In this document: in pieces, positions 24,031 to 36,336 of the stretch
Layout of the letters: every line of letters begins with the position of its first letter
How positions within the stretch are numbered: position 1 is the first letter of the stretch
Source of the DNA: Sipunculus nudus
Lineage: Eukaryota; Annelida; Sipuncula; Golfingiida; Sipunculidae
Direction: 5' to 3'
DNA: 64,000 nt
Assembly: GCA_026874595.1 (NCBI GenBank)
Contig: CM049318.1
Coordinates: 21,429,456 to 21,493,455 of the forward strand
Notes under the pieces: generated by a model
Database searches by the model: none
The model's input: only the letters and a program-made list of their open reading frames with translations
Told to the model about the DNA's origin: nothing
Translations under genes and position numbers: made by a program

Positions 24031-24260
24031 GGATTTAAATAATTAATTTAAATTTTATTTTGGCGGGGCGTTGATGTCCTGTGCCTCACGCCGTATGGTC
24101 TGATGTGGTACACGTAGAACGCCATCTTATACATATCGTTCGGCGCGACGAAATGGAAAGTGACTGCTTAATCACTGATGCTTTCCATCCCCTGGAAATA
24201 CAGAAGAAATAATTAAACACCAAGGTCTTCATCTTTATTGAATAAAATCGAAGAATAATA

Positions 24261-24537
24261 CAGTGAAAACTGATCTAACGGACACCTCACTTAGGCGGAC
24301 AACTGGCGATATCGGACAAGATAGCTGAGTCCTTTCATAATTTCCTAAATGTTATATATAAGCGGATCCTCTGTAAGGCGGACACCTCACTACTGCAGAC
24401 AGCGGACAGCAGATTTCAACTCAAACCAACATTCTAAGAGTAAATGAACCTGACAAATGCGGACACGATACGTCACTTCCGGGGACACTGATCACTCGCC
24501 CATGGCAACATCAAAGACCACCGGTACTGTTGCCTAC
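24261..24537 (-). mobile_element. right-end fragment of the pogo/Tigger family
   Basis: It begins CAGTGAAAACTGATCTAACG, the inverted right terminus of the 16167-18074 family. It continues with GGACACCTCACTTAGGCGGA and GTACCGGTGGTC-type sequence (inverted), ending near the AACAGTACC block. The left half and left terminal repeat are absent. It sits in copy B intron 2 just upstream of exon 3. Copy A has uninterrupted sequence there (CTACCTGTCATC...CGATTTTAT), so this insertion is specific to arm B. Confidence 0.8.
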
Positions 24538-24539
24538 GA

Positions 24540-26060
24540 TGACAGGTAGAAATACGCTTCATACACATGTTCTATTCTATGTATAGTTAAGGCGGTTCTT
24601 TTGTACTGGAATGCTTGGTGTGATTTTTAAGATATCATAATTATAATATTTTAACATTGTTCAGGGTAGCCCGTACCAGAAGAGTCCACGGTGTTACCCG
24701 GGGGAAGTCTTTGGGAAAAAATATCAATATGATAATTATGAACAATATGACAGCATAAGTAAATAAAATACAGTGTGTGATATAGTGAGCAACATTCAAA
24801 GATATGTATGCTAAAAAAAGTACAAATAAATGTCATCAGACAATAAAAATCTTCTGATCACGCAGATTTACCATAAGAGCGAAAAGGAACTAATAAGCGA
24901 ACGAACAATATCTAGTAGATATATTGGTTCTTTTTATTAATAATAAAAACAAGTAAGATAGCCTTGGACGATTGAGGAAATATTAACGCGGTATCCTATT
25001 AATATATTTTAAGTCGGCGGTATATTTAATATTGAGGGACAAGTCATTCCAAAGTGCATTGCCCGCGTAAAACAAGGCAGTTTTAAATAGATCAAAGCGT
25101 GATCTCTGTTCAGAAAAAGTATTACTTTTCGTAGGTCGTGTTGCTAAGGGTTTAGTGAAATAAATCAAATTAAATCTGTCACATAAGGGTGAAGGAGCAA
25201 GTCCATCTATACATTAATATGTTAAAACTGATAGGAGATAAAATTATCTCTGCGCAATATGCATAAGCCAATATCCTTAATAAATTCTAAAACTACTGAG
25301 TGGGTGTTCGTAGTATACCATTTTCGGCCCCACGGCGATGCCGACACTGGACCTATTTAATCGGTGGTTCAAAAAGTGCTCTGACAGTTGCACTATATAG
25401 TTAAACACTAATTTTAGTAGAAATGTAAGCTACATGACGGAGCAGTGTGAACTTGTATATCAAAGTATATCAAACTCAGACGACAAAAGCTTAGAAATAA
25501 GGATATCATTAGATTCTCATTTGAATAAGATGAATATGCTCAGACAGAGTTGGTAAAAAAAAAGGAAAGTCCACAATATAAGCCAATACAATGGTTTTTA
25601 ACACCGCCCTATTTATTTCTGTTAATAGTGTTATAGTGCTTGATAAAAACCTGCGCATTTCATGACGATATCTTGTATGTAACCAGGACAGGCATGAAAG
25701 TCCCCTTTTATAGATGATAAATGGTTGAGAGTAATGCAAGAGGGGGGAATTAATAATATAATTTTATTTATTCATGTTATACATCTGTCTCTTTCATTCA
25801 CATTTCAGTAATAGAATTGAAAATAAATTACTCTTCGCAAAGAGCTTTCGGGCATTATCTCAAAACAGCAATTCAGTAAATTACACAAGCTTTAGAGGGG
25901 TATTACACAAGAGCCAGAGATAAAGTTTTCTAATCTGTACCAATGTTAGAAAACACGTAATATAAAATGCTATTGTAAAATTTTGCTTTTAACCTTGAAA
26001 TCTCCAGACCTACAACAAAACCTATTTATATATAGCTGATTAGACGATACTTTTGGGATT

Positions 26061-26125
<65 letters not shown>

Positions 26126-28002
26126 TTGGGCTAAAATCATTTTAGCTTGTATCTTAAGGCTAATTTGAACTGACATAAATTAAAGACACTTAGACCTTAA
26201 GAGTGATGTATTACAATACAATTTGTACAACTGTTCATCTGTCTTTCTAATTGGAGAAGTTTCATGTTATCCCTTAAATGTGTTTGTTCCAAGTTAAAAT
26301 AGGGATCTTGTATCAGAGATCTTGGCACGACTAGTCTGTAAACACGATAGTCCAACTGGTTATGATAGAAACTATATACCAGTACATGGTTTCTCCCTAT
26401 ATTGTTCATGATATCGTTTTCAGTATAAACGATTTTCTAACACTTCATTCCCACCTGTATAGCACCATCAGAAAGAAAAGGGAAACTGATATCTGCTATC
26501 TCATATACGCTTTCAAAGTAATTCGTATTCAATCCTACACGAATAAAATTATACAAATGTATACACAAAAAAAGTTAGAGGTGTCTAGCACTATACATGG
26601 TGGATCATGTAAATTCCTTATCGAGACTCTCCAAATAAGTAATAATGGATCTTATACAACTAAACAGTTCAGAAATAATTGTCTCACAATGTACAATCAT
26701 CTTCTAGGAAGAAGACAGTAATTACTCTCTCAGTTCTTAACTTTCTCATTTAAAATTTTAAATATGTTATACTTGATCAAATAACTTCAAATAGCAGGAA
26801 ACTAAACAATTAAACTACAATTAAGCCAGAATAAAAGCTATTGAAACAATGAACCACCTCAAAGGCCAAACAGGGCATGTTTAAATAGTTTAGAAGCGCT
26901 CTATTAAGGTTTAAATATTATCAACCTGCCTTGGTTCAATTTTGTTACAAAATGTGTCTTGAAAGGTTGCAATGACATAAAAATATTTGAATACGCACTA
27001 AAGCTTCTATTAGATCTGGTATATATAAGTTTAAAATTTGTTGTTGATCTGGAAATTTCAAGATTTAAGGGAAATATTTCATTTTTACAAAAATGCGATA
27101 TTTTAATACCTGGTAATAAGTATGCACTTAACAGTAATATCATGTTAAAATATTCACAAATATATCTAGGCGTTTTTACTCTATATTTTTAATCTATCAT
27201 TCTACTGAAAACATAATTTGAAAATTCTTTGACAAATGTACAATTGATTCTTTGTTTAAATAGCCTGTAACTGCCTTTTGAAACTAAGATATCCCTTCCT
27301 CTTTAGATTCTTTCCAATTTTTCATGTATAAAAAAGTTATTTTATTTCCGAACGTCAAATCAGGATGTGTCAAGCTCAGAAGACGGCAGATCTTATGGTC
27401 CCAGGACAACAACTACAATTAAGTCACCCGGCCACTCAGGCTCGCACAATAACCAGGGCCCGCATTATCAACATAAAGAGTGCTCAAGCCAAAAAGACTG
27501 CAACTGCAGATCATAATCCAAGGTGTCAATCAAGCTTTAGCTCCATTTGCCAGCCAATCAGCCACTGAAGAATGTGTTTTTTCTCTCAGCGTAGGCATGT
27601 GATTCTGTTTATGCCCCACCTAGGACTCACAGGTTAGTTAAAATGCCTCATTTTACTAAATGATTAGGTTAATTGTCAATTGGAATTTATAACAAGGTCG
27701 GTATAAAGATCGCATAGTTTTCCACACATTTCCTGAATAAAAGTGGACATTTTATGACTTTTGAAGACATTAAGACTTTGAATGACAAAGCTGCTTTGAT
27801 AATATATGAATATGTATGGTTTGTAGTTGTATAATTGAAGATGCCCAAATAAACTAAATTATACCCCTTTTAAACTTAGACAATCCAAAAGATTTCCCTA
27901 CAAGTTATGTGTCAGGTTTTTTCTTGCGTTCTTGTATAAAATATCAATTTAAAAGTATATTTAGTTATGGTACGGAGTTAAACAAATCAGAAATAAAATC
28001 AC
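24540..28002 (-). other. intron 2 of pseudogene copy B
   Basis: No gene. It matches copy A intron 2 inverted, piece by piece, and lacks the Penelope and Tigger insertions. It includes an (AT)n run at 26062-26120. The 119-residue frame at 26362-26721 straddles both empty insertion sites and is chance. Confidence 0.7.
26062..26120. repeat. (AT)n microsatellite
   Basis: About 29 AT units in intron 2 of copy B, absent at the matching place in copy A. Confidence 0.95.
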
Positions 28003-28637
28003 CTTTTTCTTGCTGCTGACTTTGTCATATTTCATATACCAGTCGGGGTAAAGTCCCAAGATATGATCAACCACCGGAAACAATGGAAGCGATTCCTTCC
28101 TAGAGCATCTCTAGTGTCAGCCGTTGGTATCCCAAGATTCTCCATACATTTACCAAGTTCAGAGTCCTCTATGCCTTTCGTAACTTTACAAAATGTTTCG
28201 TTTTTCAGTCCTTTTTGTACAAGACGCCTCAGAGCTTTCTTAGATAATATATACCCGGCACCCCCACTGTTGTAACCTTGGCCGGCATGCAAAATAAACC
28301 GCTTACCGAAATAAAATGGTTTGCTTGTATTCTTATCCGACAAAAAATAACGCATGTTTTCTATGATAGCGTAAGTGTCGTCATCAGCTTTAAAGAACCA
28401 ATCAGCTTCGTCAAAAATGTTTCCGTCATTGAGTATATATCTTCCGTCCGAGACTGGCGTATTACGGCTACTGGTAATTTGGAGTCGGGTTCTGAGCTCA
28501 TGAAGAGAAGTTAGTTGCATCGTTTAGACCAGGTATTGTATACGTGGATGGCTCGTGACTCTATATTCTTCGGTGTGGTTAGGATCAAACAGGCCACCCG
28601 GACTTTCTTGGTCAGCGAGTCTGCTACATCGGTATCA

Positions 28638-30210
28638 CCGCAGCATAAAGGCATTCATTATTTATATTTGTTAAATATATAATCAGACATTTATTACTAC
28701 GTATTCTGTGTTTTTATTACATTTCATCCTGCAGAACAATATGTTCTTTCGGAGGTCAGTTGCAAGTTGTTCGTATGGCCTATTCAGTTAAATCAGCTGA
28801 CGCCGGCTCTGGATAATAATCATTCGGTTTATGCAGATAGACATCAACCATCCGATTGTTTTAATATTAACAATAGTTTTAGTATAAAAGAACCATATAG
28901 TCTTAAAGCCAGCTAATAAACTACATTACATTTAGAGAATTTATATTTATGTAATTTCTATCTTACTCTGCGAACATATTAATTAACTGTACGTAATTCC
29001 TGTTAAAACAGTTCTTATAATTTCTCCGTGACGGTTGATCAATCGGAGTTTATCTATAACTATTAGCAGACACGATACATGCTCCAATGTTGAAAAAAAA
29101 AACATGTAAATTAAGGTGGTTGTCTGCACATGTGCGAAAGATGAAAGGTCATTAGTTTCCGCACGCTATTTGCCATAGTTTTGTTATTGACTTGCCGTCA
29201 GATGTCCTTGTTGAGTGTGTTTGGATTATTTTGGTAGGCCCCCTACATGTTATAAACACATGGATATAAACAAAGCGAACAAATTATACCTAGAGGGATC
29301 GGCGTTTTCTAGCCTATTTTTCTAGTTCAACGGAAGATCTTTTGTTAATAGATGTCAAATATTGAAATAATCATCATTAACCGAGAATCAGAGGCCACAC
29401 GTCTTAGAATGTATACAAATTTCATCGGGGGTTACAAGGCAAGTGTCTTAATCAATCACTCGATGCTTCCTTCTTTGTTCAGTAGAGATCTCAACATCAT
29501 AAACAAAAATGACTAAACTAGACAGATATATCATGTATCACAGGAAACTTTCGTATTTAAAATTTACTGACTGTGACAAAATATGTGAAATTTGCGAACG
29601 TCCCGAAATGTGTACAAAATGTACGACATATCTGAATAAACAATATGAACAATATAATTTTTAATCAAATTTAAATGATTTAACCTATCTAAACTACTAC
29701 CGCTTTAACCAAAATACTTATCATTCACATCTGTTGCGCCAAATATACTCAATTGGACAAACGAGCAATATCGGTACATGGTATGAAAAAGTGATTAAAG
29801 CCTTAGGCAGTTGCTTTGAGTTCGCGTACGTCAGTGAATAAGTATACACCTTACAACATATAAAATACAGGATATACACTACTGTATCACCTATACTTTA
29901 TATATGATTATTCCTTTGTTTCAGAATGTCATTTTTATACATGTCTGTCCCTCTGTCTGTCTGACAAGCCTATTAATTTGTTAATTCTTTTGTGGCAAAA
30001 ATACCCGAAAGAAATGTATTAGTGGGTTTAAAATGCATTTTTGGGGATAGGACACATGTAGTGATATGTGATCATTAACAGTAGGGAAGATAATATTTTC
30101 CCTGTGATAATCCCCAAGAGACTCAATCAGTCATCTGACAACAATTGTTTAGACCATTAGGATCTAAATAAGTGTCTCCATCACCTCATTAAACTATACA
30201 AGTAACGAAC
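28638..30210 (-). other. intron 1 of pseudogene copy B, with dispersed repeat copy 2 (28975-29345)
   Basis: Matches intron 1 of copy A inverted, including ATGAAAGGTCATTAGTTTCC and ATAAACACATGGATATAAAC from the dispersed repeat. No independent gene. Confidence 0.7.
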
Positions 30211-30559
30211 CATGATGGTGTTGTAGATCATTTAAGATGAAACTGGATGACGTGGTCATCCCTTCACCGGTTTTATATAAACGACTTTATGTGGTTCCAT
30301 GCGATGTGTTGTAAATACCTGTGGTCTTTGTAGAGAGTCTGTTCGTTCCGTTTATGTCATTCATTGTCGGTGAATTACCTTCTCTAGGTGACGTCGGCTG
30401 GTGTAACACATTCTCTAATCTGTCTGAGGTTTGCTGCATAAATCGTTTACTGTCAAGCAGTATATGGGTAGTTCCGTAAGAAAACGTTGATAAAAATATG
30501 CCCGTTAGAAATCCAAGGGCAAACGTTAGTAATATCTGCCATTTACACAAAAAGGTCAT

Positions 30560-30780
30560 AATAGAGAACCAGTAGTCACGCCGTTGAAACCAGATGCCGC
30601 GTGTTATAATAGACGCATTAGTATGGTTTATGGACCGATATTCAGTCAATAATTGCAGAGTCCACGTTGTGGAGGGAATAGAAATGACTTGATGATGGAT
30701 TGATTAAATGTTATTGTCAGACCACACCTGTTGATCTTCGCCAGGTTGGGGAAATCCCTGCAGGAAAAGGGGGGGGGGGG
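30560..30780 (-). promoter_or_regulatory. 5' flank of copy B, relic of the shared promoter/5'UTR region
   Basis: Inverted match to 9410-9637, including the ACCGATATTCAGTCAATAA block and CACACCTGTTGATCTTCGCC. A G homopolymer at about 30769-30779 lies near its outer limit, where similarity to copy A fades. Confidence 0.45.
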
Positions 30781-32779
30781 CGCCAGCTGAGGTGCTTTAG
30801 CATCATTTGACACCGACCTTCTTTGATATTGAGCTAGTTCTTCAATTCAGTAGGGAAAGGTACATAATCAGAGAAAGTATGAATTTTGTTTTAATGACTA
30901 GCTTAAATATGACAAGTAAAATAGAAATACACCAACCTTATAATTTAACTGAGGGTACACAATTTTGTTCGGATAATTGATTCCAAAGCTGAGTTTACCT
31001 GGCGCACGATGTAGTCTTTGAGCCAGGAGAGGTTTCAGACCAAAATGCTCAACCGATCGCCTAGAAAAAATTCCATTTGTATCAGGCGTTAGCTATACTT
31101 CTCTGGTTCATTTTCAGGTCGGATGCAATTGCGAGAAGTGGTGCAATTTTCTATGACACACGCGATGAAAATGTGTAAATCTGTGTTCCTATAGGATAAA
31201 GGTATGCGTAAAGAAAAATCTCTAAAACCTCTGAAGTGTGTAATATATAATGCGACAAATTTCCACTCATATGAATGAGTAGGATTGTTGCTTTAACCTC
31301 AAATCATGCTTTTGTGAAGGGTCAAGCTTAACAGGAGAAAAGGTGCATGAAATTTAAATGTCTCAGAAAAATTGCTTCTTGACTACTATTATGAGTGATA
31401 AGTTTTATCCAAGCTGTTCATTTAAGTATCATTTACACATTATTGGTATACGCGGTCAGTTACAGCTCTCTAGCTAATTGTCATAAAATATGCAATTAGA
31501 TGAAATGGTGCTTTTTTGTGCCAGCAGGTTTTCTCCACATACCCGGCTATAAAAACCTGCAGATCTTGATCTCATGCAGGACAGAGGTAGAGGTTATGAA
31601 AATATCTATACTTCCCTGTGTGTTTAATACAAATAAAGTGCATATAAAACCATCGGATTATTGCTTTAACCTCGAGTCATATTTTATGACCTGTTGTGCA
31701 AGGTCAAGGTCAGAGATGTCAACACGTGCTGGGTATTAAAATTCCATTAAAAGATCCTTCTTTCCTATATATTCTTGAGTCAAATTTCTATCTAGGCTGT
31801 TCTTTTAAGATTCTTATGCCGATCAGTATATATTCATGCAAAATATGGTCCTCTGATCTTTTTGAGAGTAAATTTGAAAGCAATCAGGTGGTAGAATGTA
31901 CTACAAACAACGTTTGTGCATCCTATTTAGAATCACATTATTAAAAAATCCCTGTGTGGTGGACCGTGTGTGACATGTAATATCGAAACTGTGCCCATAT
32001 ATGACACCAGGTAAATTTAAAAAAAAATATATTAATTTTGCGTTTATTTTTATACATTTTTATGGTCTTAATAAATAAACAACCTGCCTTAGAACTGAAT
32101 TCGGTTGAATGAAACAAAGCTCAATCTTACACAAATGTTTCACCTGATTTTTTTATGTACAAAAAAATGCATAAATATTTGGTTCCTTTTGTTCATTGTT
32201 CAGCTGTCATCAAAATCGTTTGGTATTACGGATTCCTACAGTCGTAACGATATCACTAAACTGAGAAATCCTCAATATATATACAACATATTAACGCCTG
32301 TAGACCTAATCACATATATACTATGTTTTGGAACATAAATATGACTCTGGAACTCTGTAAAACAACAGTATAAAATGAATCATGTCACGTAGATAAAGTA
32401 ATTAACCAGCGTGTCATATAAATTTGTATAAAATCTTTGCTGCAAGCAGCAAGCAGTCACAAGCTTACTTTTAAACCTTTCTTTCACGTAATGATTGGTC
32501 CAATTTAAATATTCATGAATCTTGAGCAAGGTTATATTCCTGAAGCCGAGACAGGTAGACAAGTCTGCACCTTCAAGTATATTCACAGAAGTTGATACAA
32601 AGCTGGTCTATCGAGCATCATATTAGTAGTGCTGTGTGCGACAAAATGACAAAATACACATATTTATTCTGAAAATTCTATTTCAGAGCCCATATAAATA
32701 CTTGCATACAATAATCCTCAGTTCTTATTATAAAGCCATGCATCCTCACTTTTTATAGGACTTATATTATTTCTGGCTT

Positions 32780-33085
32780 TCTCTACGAACATATCAATGA
32801 ACTCAATAGGTAATTCCTTTTCAGAAAAGTTCTTGTGTTGCCTCTGTGACGGATGTATGAGCTTGCATATCTACAAGCTATTAGTTAACCCAGCAATGAT
32901 GATCAACGGAAAAAGATGTAGCCTATATAAGGTCGTTAGTTGCAAACGTGTGGAAGCTGAAAGGTCCACAATTACAAAACGCCCTATGCAAAACTCTTGA
33001 ATTTAGATTATTAGGCGGGTACGTCTTGTTATAAACATGTGGGTATAAACAAAATGAACAGCCTGTGTGCGGTGGGGTCGGTTGG
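32780..33085 (-). repeat. dispersed intronic repeat, copy 3
   Basis: Inverted relative to 10860-11225: TCTCTACGAACATATCAATG, GGTAATTCCTTTTCAG, GCTGAAAGGTCCACA and TTATAAACATGTGGGTATAAAC match in order, with substantial divergence. Confidence 0.55.
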
Positions 33086-35054
33086 GGTATATTGTATGCA
33101 TATGTTTCTCTCAACTGGCAGTGCACAATCGTTCTGTTCTATTTTATTCTTCTAAAACTATATATCAATTTCGAGATATAAAGCAGATGTTTGTGGTGCA
33201 TTCCTGAATCGGTAATGCTGTCTATTAATTTTGCATTGGGTATGCATTGCTGTCAATTATTTTTTAAGATTCAAGGGAGTAAATATTCCGAACCTTGTTA
33301 CAATTTACATAAATAGAAATTATGGTTTTCTTGCACAGTTTATATGTAATTTCAAAAGCACATGCAAACGCATAATATAAACTCCATGGCTGAGTGCAAA
33401 ATTTTAAGTTTCAAAATTAAACCACTAGTCCCAAAATCGTGTATATGAATCTTAAATGGACACCTTGAATAAAACTCTTTACTCATAATAGTAGTAAACA
33501 ATCAACATTTTAAAAACTAGTATCATGCACTTGGTAACCCTTGTAATCTTGACCTATCACGAAGCATCATCACGAAGGATTTGAGGTTAAAGTAAAATTC
33601 CTATTTTTTTACATAAGTGGTAATTTGTTGCAATATATTGAATATTTCAGGTGATTTTCATTTCCCCATCCCTTATCCTAGGAGCACCGATTTACAAATT
33701 TTCATCTCCGGAGTAAAGAAACCTGTTGTCACAAAAATTGCATCACTTTTCGCACTTGCATCCACCCTGATAATACACCAGAGAAGCATAGCTAACGCCT
33801 AATACCAATGGAAATTTCTTGGCGATGGGTTGAGCATTTCGGCCTGAAACCCCTCCTGGCTCCGAGTCTATTTCATCATACCGCGGCCCAAGTAAATGGT
33901 TTATGTAAAAAATAACAAGAGTGGAAAAATCTTTTTCACATACCACTTACCGCATTGTGCGCAAACTGAACGCAGCGTTAAGGGATATAAATGGCCAACC
34001 GTTTAAAGGTTCTACACTGATTGTTACACTTGGAACAAACTGTTACAGACAATAGCAGTAGAACGGACACTGTAATCTTTAAGTCCAATAGCTTACCCAT
34101 AAATAATTTGTATGTTTTGCTATTCAGGAAACTAGGAAATATGCTACATGTACCTGGCATATATTATGTAAGCTTACCTGCAGCAAACGAATAAGGAAAA
34201 ATATGGACATAAACATGTTTATGTAAGACGCCTATAAGATCATATAGCCTATATATCATCAATTTATAATTATTCTCAGTAAAATCGTTATAAATGGCTA
34301 TGGATATTTTTTTCGGCGAAAACTAGCAAAATCCTTCACTCGAGAGATATGACAAAGAGTATATATAAGGTCTTGTATACGATACAAGATAACAAGTTCT
34401 TGAACGTATGCATGTATGTTTACAAGCATGTGTTTGTATGTATGTATGTATGTACTTAAACTCAGAAAGTGTAAACAAAGTTACATTTCGACTCGTAAAT
34501 TTTACAATGCGGATTCATCGGTCTCTATAAATTTGTAGTTAACCCTTCACTCCCAAGATGGCAGCATAGCGAGGATCTGCAGTCTCTGAGTGCCTTGTTT
34601 ATCAGCTAAAGAATTGCGTGATTTTCCTCTCAACAAATAGAACACAATCGACATTACATCACATTAACTACAACTATATCTATTATACATCTGTCATTGT
34701 TTGCCCAGTGCCTCGTGTTAAACAGCTCGGAAACTTTGTGTACCTGGTTCGTTTACTTTTCTGAACAGAGTAATCGCTATGAATTATGTCTTTCATTAAA
34801 CCAAATAGACACTGCAGGTTGATAGGCTATCCTACTGACCTATACAAATTATATAATCAAAGTGATTAAGTCAAACATGAAAGCTGAGAAAATATGCTAT
34901 TCATACACAGGTGGATTTAGAGAAGGCACAGGGCTATAGGCCTATTTTATCTGAAAAATATAATATACTCTTAAAACTGGATTGCAGCGCCGAATATTGA
35001 TTCTTGCCCCGTTTTCTTCTTTACTTCTCGACGCAAGCATTTTGGTACAATTCG

Positions 35055-35165
35055 CTTATCATTTGTATATACGCCTGGTCGCCCTAAAAAGTGTCCGTTA
35101 GGCGAGGTGTGCGCCCAAGAAGGGCTTCTGCAGCGCGGGGTTTCACCGGATAACATGCATGATTC
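35055..35165 (-). mobile_element. short Tigger-like terminal fragment
   Basis: On the minus strand it reads GGTGAAACCCCGCGCTGCAG and then CACACCTCGCCTAACGGACA. This is the same style of terminus and GTGAGGTGTCCG internal repeat as the elements at 16167 and 36337, but too diverged to assign to that family with confidence. Confidence 0.35.
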
Positions 35166-35382
35166 ATTACTTAGTTTCTTGGTTAACTCGTTAAATGTCC
35201 CGGCTGAATTGCTCTGTTTATAACATAATAATATATCATAGTATACTGCATTCGGTGCAACGAGAAAGTGGTCGGCAGTCTCTGATCTTGAGAAAATTTA
35301 ACTTCTTTCTTTATCTAAGCAATGGGAATGAATATATAATATCTTTGTTTGTATGCTTGATATATCTTTAATTGTAGGATAT

Positions 35383-35385
<3 letters not shown>

Positions 35386-35429
<44 letters not shown>

Positions 35430-35465
35430 ATATGTGTAAATATTATTCCACTGAACATGCGGTGA

Positions 35466-35519
<54 letters not shown>

Positions 35520-35810
35520 TCACAACATGTTCAGAGAAATTAATATATAGTTACCTGGCAGGTGAGGCGATTCCCAGCTTGTCAGCTTCTTCACTGGGCC
35601 AGTTGGTCCAGGAATAGACTCTATAACTCTAAATAGACTCTAATTAAAAAATATACAATTTCTACACATATGAGCATCGTCAGTGGGAATATAAACATAA
35701 GATATAAAAATTAAACATTATCCATCTCCCTAACAATCACCCCTTTTACACGCAGAGGTGGCAGATTGTGACATAAATACAGCCGTTTGAAAAAGACAAA
35801 CATGAAAGAC

Positions 35811-35851
<41 letters not shown>

Positions 35852-35855
35852 TATA
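35386..35855. repeat. cluster of (TC)n, (TA)n and (AT)n microsatellites
   Basis: (TC)n at 35386-35425, (TA)n at 35468-35519 and an interrupted (AT)n at 35811-35855. Tyr-Ile repeat frames over them are artefacts. Confidence 0.95.
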
Positions 35856-36262
35856 AAACATGGCCTTTAGGTTGTACTGGTTGTATGATGACATATAGTA
35901 TACCGATTTTGACAACTATCAGCCTCACATACAATACTTGACCCTGTGTCATGGGCATGTTTAATGTGATTCAAATACACTATATGCAGGAGTTCACATT
36001 AGACCCAGTTTGATGGTTTTCCATGCACATACATTTAGTCATATAGTAATTTGGGGTTACAATATTAGAACTTGTTGTTCATATGTATGTAGTTTCAAAA
36101 TCAGCCAAGTATATATATATAATTATACATTCACCTGATGATCGGGTCGCATCCCGTGAAACAGACTGTTGTGAATTAACAGTGTTGTTTTTCTTCAGAG
36201 TTATACCGCTCTGGCCTAGTCTGTAGGCCATAGAGCACTTTACATCGGAGGGTAACACTACC

Positions 36263-36265
<3 letters not shown>

Positions 36266-36336
<71 letters not shown>
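36266..36336. repeat. (TA)n microsatellite abutting a Tigger element
   Basis: About 35 TA units end exactly at the CAGTGAAACC terminus at 36337. A TA-targeting transposon inserted into a TA run would give this junction. Confidence 0.95.

Larger units (their letters stand above)
24060..30559 (-). pseudogene. C1GALT1P: C1GALT1-like GT31, copy B, inactivated
   Basis: Same three-exon layout as copy A in inverse orientation: exon 1 30211-30559 (349 nt, start MTFLCKWQILL), exon 2 about 28003-28637, exon 3 about 24060-24191. Lesions seen directly: (1) TAA at 30287-30289 in exon 1, where A has Gly; (2) exon 2 acceptor changed from CTACAG to CTGCGG; (3) AAC TAA CTT in exon 2 where A has AAC AAA CTT; (4) a 34-bp frameshifting deletion upstream of the DxD region; (5) TAA in exon 3 after ISD; (6) a 7-bp deletion near the exon 3 end. 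The final codons are replaced by unrelated AT-rich sequence next to the repeat array. ADDDTY and SGGAGY are still readable. No functional protein is expected. The copy is informative as an empty-site reference for copy A. Confidence 0.92.
30781..36265. other. intergenic between copies B and C, repeat-rich
   Basis: No convincing gene on either strand. Contents: two related segments ~370 bp apart around 31260-31330 and 31640-31740 (TTGCTTTAACCTC-A-TCAT, then GGTCAAG); dispersed repeat copy 3 at 32780-33080; TATG units near 34433-34453; a Tigger-like end fragment around 35055-35165; and TC, TA and AT microsatellites at 35386-35855. Frames of 60-80 residues here have no recognisable features. Confidence 0.5.

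Noticed and set aside
28032-28520. 162-codon frame on the minus strand as a working galactosyltransferase
   Set aside because: It is the second half of pseudogene exon 2 downstream of a 34-bp frameshift, with the true frame broken upstream; the N-terminal residues of the frame are out of register.
35432-35958. Tyr-Ile-rich open frames
   Set aside because: Translations of AT dinucleotide runs.
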